Source: DASUAO01 sp046484625 (GTDB lineage: Bacteria; Actinomycetota; Acidimicrobiia; IMCC26256; PALSA-555). Taken from it: a stretch of 8,108 bases of DNA. The notes below the pieces were generated by a model. That model was not told the origin of the DNA. It searched no databases and was given only the letters and a program-made list of their open reading frames with translations. The stretch covers positions 1 to 8,108 of the forward strand of contig JAWOIO010000005.1 of the NCBI GenBank assembly GCA_046484625.1, read 5' to 3'. Position numbers and translations under genes: made by a program. This document shows, piece after piece, positions 5,135-8,108 of the stretch; positions within the stretch are counted from its first letter, which is position 1, and each line of letters opens with the position of its first letter.

Positions 5135-6312
5135 CCGACCTCACCACCCTGCTGTTCGACCCCGCGACGGCCGACGCGCCGCACGACGCCTATCGACAGA
5201 TCCGATCGGAGTGCCCGGTCGCCCGAGTGGACAACCTCGCGGGAGTGCCGACCGTCTACATCTCCCGGTACGCGGATGCGATGTGGGCCCTCCGCCACCC
5301 CGAGGTGTTCTCATCGGGTCCGGGCGCGGTGCAGATCGGCCAGGATCAACCGCTGATCCCACTACAGGTCGATCCGCCCGATCACGCGAAGTACCGGCGG
5401 ATGCTCGACCCCGAGTTCTCGCCGAAGAAGATGGAGGCGCTCGAGCCCGACGTCCGCGCGAGGGTGAACGAGCTCATCGACGGCTTCATCGACGACGGCG
5501 AGTGCGACTTCCACGAAGCCCTTGCGACGCCGTTCCCCTCCGCGGTGTTCCTCCGGCTGATGGGGCTCCCGCAGTCGGATCTCGAGACGTTCCTCCAATG
5601 GCGCGACGACACGATCCGTCCCGCGACTGACGATCTGGACGAAGCCGCTCGGATGCGCGCCAAAGCCGGACACGCGATCGCGATGTACTTCGAGACCGCG
5701 CTCGAGGACCGTCGTGCGAACCCTGACGACGGGCTCCTGTCGCGACTCGCGCATGCCGAGGTCGAGGGGCGTCCCCTCACCAAGGACGAGTCGCTCGGGG
5801 TGTGCCATCTGCTCCTGCTCGCCGGCCTCGATACGGTCACCGCGACGCTCGATTGCATGGTCGCCCATCTCGCCCGAAACCCGGAGCTGCGTGACCGCAT
5901 GGTCGACGAGCCTGGGCTCACGGCCGCCGGGGTCGAGGAGCTGCTCCGCTGGGAGTCCCCGGTGGCGATGGTGGTCCGCGAGGTCATCCAGGACACGACC
6001 TTCGCGGGGGTCGACGTCAAGGCGGGTGACGGTTGCGCAGTGCTCATCGGCGCGGCCGACGCCGACGAGGACGAGTTCGTCGACGCGCACGCGGTCGATC
6101 TCGACCGCGCCTCGAACCGCCACGTCGCGTTCGGCGCCGGTCCGCATCGTTGCCTCGGCTCGCATCTCGCCCGGATGGAGCTGCGGGTCGCGCTCGAGGA
6201 GCTGCACCGCCGGATTCCCGACTACCGCATCGCCGACGGCGCCGAGATCCACCACTCCCCGGGCATCCGCCAGGCCGACCACCTCCCCCTGGTCTGGCCC
6301 ACCACCCGTTGA
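5131..6312 (+). CDS. Cytochrome P450 monooxygenase
   Basis: A 393-aa soluble bacterial P450. It uses O2 and two electrons from a ferredoxin/reductase pair to hydroxylate a hydrophobic substrate. The I-helix oxygen-activation motif is AGLDT (231-235), the K-helix ExxR is E270-R273 (EELLR), and the heme loop is FGAGPHRCLG (334-343) with Cys341 as axial ligand. DPPDHAKYRRMLDPEFSP (81-98) is the usual C-helix region of class I bacterial P450s. All core elements are present and length is normal. The same reading frame is open upstream into the tetR gene, but the true start is the ATG at 5131: it overlaps the tetR stop (ATGA), has CGGAG just upstream, and begins a typical P450 N-terminus. No ferredoxin gene is nearby, so redox partners must come from elsewhere. 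The substrate and CYP subfamily cannot be assigned by eye; steroid, terpenoid or fatty-acid oxidation are plausible. Confidence 0.95.
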   Translation: MTDLTTLLFDPATADAPHDAYRQIRSECPVARVDNLAGVPTVYISRYADAMWALRHPEVFSSGPGAVQIGQDQPLIPLQVDPPDHAKYRRMLDPEFSPKKMEALEPDVRARVNELIDGFIDDGECDFHEALATPFPSAVFLRLMGLPQSDLETFLQWRDDTIRPATDDLDEAARMRAKAGHAIAMYFETALEDRRANPDDGLLSRLAHAEVEGRPLTKDESLGVCHLLLLAGLDTVTATLDCMVAHLARNPELRDRMVDEPGLTAAGVEELLRWESPVAMVVREVIQDTTFAGVDVKAGDGCAVLIGAADADEDEFVDAHAVDLDRASNRHVAFGAGPHRCLGSHLARMELRVALEELHRRIPDYRIADGAEIHHSPGIRQADHLPLVWPTTR

Positions 6313-6350
6313 TGCGTCGCTCACCCGACTCTGGCGGGGTGAGAGACGCA
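6313..6350. terminator. Long stem-loop directly after the P450 stop (terminator, attenuator or repeat element)
   Basis: TGCGTCGCTCACCC (6313-6326) pairs with GGGTGAGAGACGCA (6337-6350) in 13 of 14 positions around a 10-nt loop; the one mismatch is G6319-A6344. It begins on the base after the P450 TGA. No U-tract follows, so it is not a classical intrinsic terminator. It may partly terminate, protect the upstream mRNA end, or be one copy of a dispersed palindromic repeat. Confidence 0.55.
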
Positions 6351-6392
6351 GGTCCGGGTGTGCGAGGATCGCCGGTCCGGTTCGCCGTCGTC

Positions 6393-6398
6393 GAGGAG
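6393..6398 (+). promoter_or_regulatory. Shine-Dalgarno choosing the GTG start of the thiolase-like gene
   Basis: GAGGAG at 6393-6398 lies 10 nt before the GTG at 6409 and downstream of an earlier in-frame GTG at 6358. It supports 6409 over 6358, and the protein then starts SDAPDRMPVLVGVG, close to the expected family N-terminus. The ATG at 6430 is a less likely alternative. Confidence 0.5.
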
Positions 6399-6408
6399 TA
6401 GCCGCGCC

Positions 6409-7896
6409 GTGTCCGATGCCCCCGATCGCATGCCGGTGCTCGTCGGGGTCGGCGTCGCCGCTGGCCCGCCGGACACCGCCGACCCGGCCAGCCGGCCCGA
6501 GGCTGTCGACCTCATGGCCGACGCGCTCCGGGCCGCCGTCGACGACGCGGGCGCGCGCTCGCTGCTCGGTGCGACGGAGCGCATTGCTGTCACCCTGGGC
6601 TCGTGGGGCTATCGCGATCCGGCTCGCCTGGTCGCCGACCGCGTTGGTGCCGATGCTGCACGGACGGCCCTGATCCACGTCGGCATCCCGCAGCAGACGC
6701 TCGTCAACGACGCGCTGCGCGACATCGCATCCGGCGCGCTCGACGTCGCGGTCGTCGTCGGTGGCGAGGCGAAGCTGCGCGACGCACTCGCGCGACGGGC
6801 AGGAGTCGTGGCCTCGACGGCCGCCGAAGCCGACGACGCCAAGCCCGATGAGCACCGCGTCCCCAGCACCGAGATCATCGCCCCGGCCGAGCTCGACGTG
6901 CGACTGGTGGTCCCGGTCCAGCAGTACGCGTTGATCGAGAACGCGCTCGCGCACGCCGAGGGCCAGAGCCAGTCCGAGCACCTCGACGACCTCGCCGCGC
7001 TGTGGGCCTCGTTCAACCGGGTGGCCCAGGGCAACCCGAGCGCCGCGTTCCCCACCCCGCGGGACGCCGCGTTCCTGCGAACTCCGAGTGAGGAGAACCG
7101 CCGACTCGCGTTCCCGTACAACAAGTGGCACGCGACCCAGTGGACGGTGGACCAGGCCGCAGCGCTGGTGCTCTGCTCGGCCGCGACGGCGCGGGCCCAC
7201 GGTGTCCCTCGTGATCGGTGGATCTTCCCGCACGTCGGGATCGAGTCGAGCCTGTCGCTGTCGCTCTCCCGACGAACTGAGCTGCACCGGTGGCCGGCCA
7301 TGCGGGTGCTCGGGGAGGCGGCGGCCCGCCATGTGGGCCGCCCGCTCGCCGAGGTCGAGTACGCCGAGCTCTACAGCTGCTTCCCGGCGGCGGTGCGCGT
7401 CCAGCAGCGCGAGCTCGACCTTCCGAACGACAAGGTCCCGACGATCACCGGCGGTATGGCCTTCGCCGGCGGCCCGCTCAACAACTTCGTCTTCCAGGCG
7501 ACTGCAGCGATGGCCCAGCGGCTGCGCGCCGAACCCGGCGCCCGCGGCCTGGTCACCACGGTGAGCGGCCTGCTCACGAAGCCGGGCCTTGCGATCTGGT
7601 CCACCGAGGCGCCCCCGGCCGGCCCGCTCGTCGACGACTTCGAAGCTGAGAGCCGAGCGGCGACCGGCGAGGTCGAGAGCATCGCCGGCTACCGCGGCCC
7701 AGCGACGATCGCGACGTACACGGTCATCGACGGCGACGACGGTCCCGAGAAGGTCGCCGTCATCGGCGACACCCCCGACGGCGCCCGCTGCGTCTCCGTG
7801 GCGACCGATCCTGAACTGGCCGAGCGGGGCATCAGGGACGACCTCATCGGCCTGCCGGTCGACGTTCGCGGCACGGAGTTCTCGCCGGTCGGCTGA
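6409..7896 (+). CDS. Thiolase-like protein, TLP1 type (acetyl-CoA acetyltransferase-like, probably without thiolase activity)
   Basis: A 495-aa thiolase-fold protein with an extra C-terminal domain. Family signatures include MPVLVGVG (8-15), LVNDALRDIASGALDVAVVVGGEA (98-121), TPSEENRRLAFPYNKW (225-240), VDQAAALVLCSAA (247-259), ELYSCFPAAV (320-329) and GGMAFAGGPLNNF (348-360). The domain from about 425 to the end is the added small beta domain of these proteins. Compared with true thiolases, no Cys is visible at the nucleophile position (the GIPQQTLVN region), the NEAF/HDCF motif reads YSCF, and the GHP motif reads GGP, so acyl transfer by the standard mechanism is unlikely. Mycobacterial homologues of this size (TLP1) are described as CoA-binding but inactive in thiolase assays. 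A possible acyl-CoA-handling role beside the P450 is inference. Start choice: GTG with GAGGAG upstream. It lies 96 bp after the P450, behind a hairpin. Confidence 0.85.
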   Translation: MSDAPDRMPVLVGVGVAAGPPDTADPASRPEAVDLMADALRAAVDDAGARSLLGATERIAVTLGSWGYRDPARLVADRVGADAARTALIHVGIPQQTLVNDALRDIASGALDVAVVVGGEAKLRDALARRAGVVASTAAEADDAKPDEHRVPSTEIIAPAELDVRLVVPVQQYALIENALAHAEGQSQSEHLDDLAALWASFNRVAQGNPSAAFPTPRDAAFLRTPSEENRRLAFPYNKWHATQWTVDQAAALVLCSAATARAHGVPRDRWIFPHVGIESSLSLSLSRRTELHRWPAMRVLGEAAARHVGRPLAEVEYAELYSCFPAAVRVQQRELDLPNDKVPTITGGMAFAGGPLNNFVFQATAAMAQRLRAEPGARGLVTTVSGLLTKPGLAIWSTEAPPAGPLVDDFEAESRAATGEVESIAGYRGPATIATYTVIDGDDGPEKVAVIGDTPDGARCVSVATDPELAERGIRDDLIGLPVDVRGTEFSPVG

Positions 7897-7931
7897 CGAG
7901 CCACGCCTAGAGAGTGGACGACAGGCGGTGG

Positions 7932-7937
7932 TACCCT
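7932..7937 (+). promoter_or_regulatory. Candidate -10 box of the tRNA promoter
   Basis: TACCCT at 7932-7937 fits TANNNT and ends 10 nt before the first base of the mature tRNA. The only -35-like sequence at sensible distance is TAGAGA at 7908-7913 (18-bp spacing), which is weak. The 51 bp between the upstream stop and the tRNA hold no other recognisable element. Confidence 0.4.
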
Positions 7938-7947
7938 GAGCGTACGC

Positions 7948-8024
<77 letters not shown>

Positions 8025-8034
8025 TCGCACCAGG

Positions 8035-8108
8035 TCAGAGGCCCCGCTTCGGCGGGGCTTCGCTGGTTGTCAATGCTTCTACCGGGTCTTCTACCGGGTC
8101 TTCTACCG
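8035..8108 (-). CDS. Possible 3' end of a leftward gene entering from the right edge
   Basis: On the minus strand an open frame runs from the window edge to a TGA at 8037-8035. It gives 23 residues with the repeat DPVE-DPVE and the ending SEAPPKRGL. The 12-bp tandem repeat keeps this frame, and the codons are mostly G/C-ending. Genes that end against a tRNA 3' end are often integrases, whose C-terminal tails can be repetitive, but no catalytic part is in the window. The frame also runs through the terminator hairpin, so it may be non-coding. Confidence 0.22.
   Translation of the reverse strand, partial: VEDPVEDPVEALTTSEAPPKRGL
8039..8060 (+). terminator. Intrinsic-type terminator of the tRNA
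   Basis: GCCCCGC (8041-8047), the stable UUCG tetraloop (8048-8051) and GCGGGGC (8052-8058) form a perfect 7-bp stem, extended by A8039-U8060 and G8040-U8059. A modest T-containing stretch (TTCGCTGGTTGT) follows. It is placed just after the tRNA, as expected for a single-gene tRNA transcript. Confidence 0.75.
8076..8108. repeat. 12-bp tandem repeat at the right edge
   Basis: CTTCTACCGGGT occurs at 8076-8087 and 8088-8099, and a 9-bp partial copy at 8100-8108 is cut by the window end. The repeat number beyond the edge is unknown. It encodes a four-residue repeat in any frame (DPVE on the minus strand, LLPG on the plus strand). Confidence 0.85.

Noticed and set aside
4486..6312. A 608-codon plus-strand frame that would extend the P450 into the tetR gene
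   Set aside because: The first 215 codons are low-complexity Arg/Gly/Pro out-of-frame translation of tetR. The real P450 start is the ATG at 5131, overlapping the tetR stop.
6358..6408. Upstream GTG start for the thiolase-like protein
   Set aside because: It would add 17 Arg/Ser-rich residues of non-family type. GAGGAG at 6393-6398 points to the GTG at 6409.
5362..7332. Minus-strand 656-codon open frame opposite the P450 and thiolase-like genes
   Set aside because: Long antisense frames are common at this GC content. The translation is Arg/Gly/His/Asp-rich with no domain, while the plus strand carries clear P450 and thiolase motifs.
7901..7917. Small CCAC/GTGG hairpin after the thiolase-like gene as a terminator
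   Set aside because: Only four to five pairs with a mismatch and no U-tract. Too weak to call.
8076..8108. Right-edge 12-bp repeats as a CRISPR array
   Set aside because: The units are directly adjacent with no spacers and far too short. It is a simple tandem repeat.

Overview
The window is GC-rich throughout, with coding frames dominated by G/C third positions. It carries an initiator tRNA of actinobacterial type, and several starts have a TANNNT -10 box directly upstream in place of a Shine-Dalgarno. This fits a high-GC actinomycete. An aerobic lineage of the Acidimicrobiia/Ilumatobacter or mycobacterial sort is my best guess, but it is an inference; no marker gene here fixes the taxonomy.

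Layout. (1) 1-2809, plus strand: the last codons of an upstream gene overlap (ATGA) a secreted, membrane-anchored DUF4430-type (transcobalamin-like) protein. Then come an orphan beta-order DNA methyltransferase, a 40-codon remnant of a VOC/glyoxalase gene whose first and last codons are joined in frame, and a CcdA/DsbD-type thiol-disulfide transporter. (2) 2810-4357, minus strand: a two-gene unit encoding a 124-aa protein of unknown function and an exported bactofilin-like polypeptide with several membrane segments and a histone-H1-like Lys/Ala/Pro tail. Its stop codon abuts the ccdA stop, together forming TGATCA. (3) 4446-7896, plus strand: a TetR-family regulator with a perfect 17-bp palindrome across its own start codon, then a cytochrome P450 overlapping it by ATGA, then a hairpin and a thiolase-like protein (TLP1 type) that appears to lack the thiolase catalytic residues. 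(4) 7932-8108: an initiator tRNA-Met with promoter and terminator, then a 12-bp in-frame tandem repeat that may be the tail of a leftward gene entering from the right.

How the parts work together. The TetR-P450-TLP1 set looks like a self-regulated catabolic or lipid-modification cassette: a ligand would lift TetR from the palindrome, the P450 would oxidise a hydrophobic substrate, and the CoA-binding thiolase-like protein would act on or sense an acyl-CoA. The substrate cannot be read from sequence. The minus-strand pair suggests a cell-surface or membrane scaffold. The DUF4430 protein probably belongs to an uptake operon that starts left of the window. No phage, insertion sequence, CRISPR array or restriction nuclease was found, and no stretch longer than 300 bases lacks a gene.
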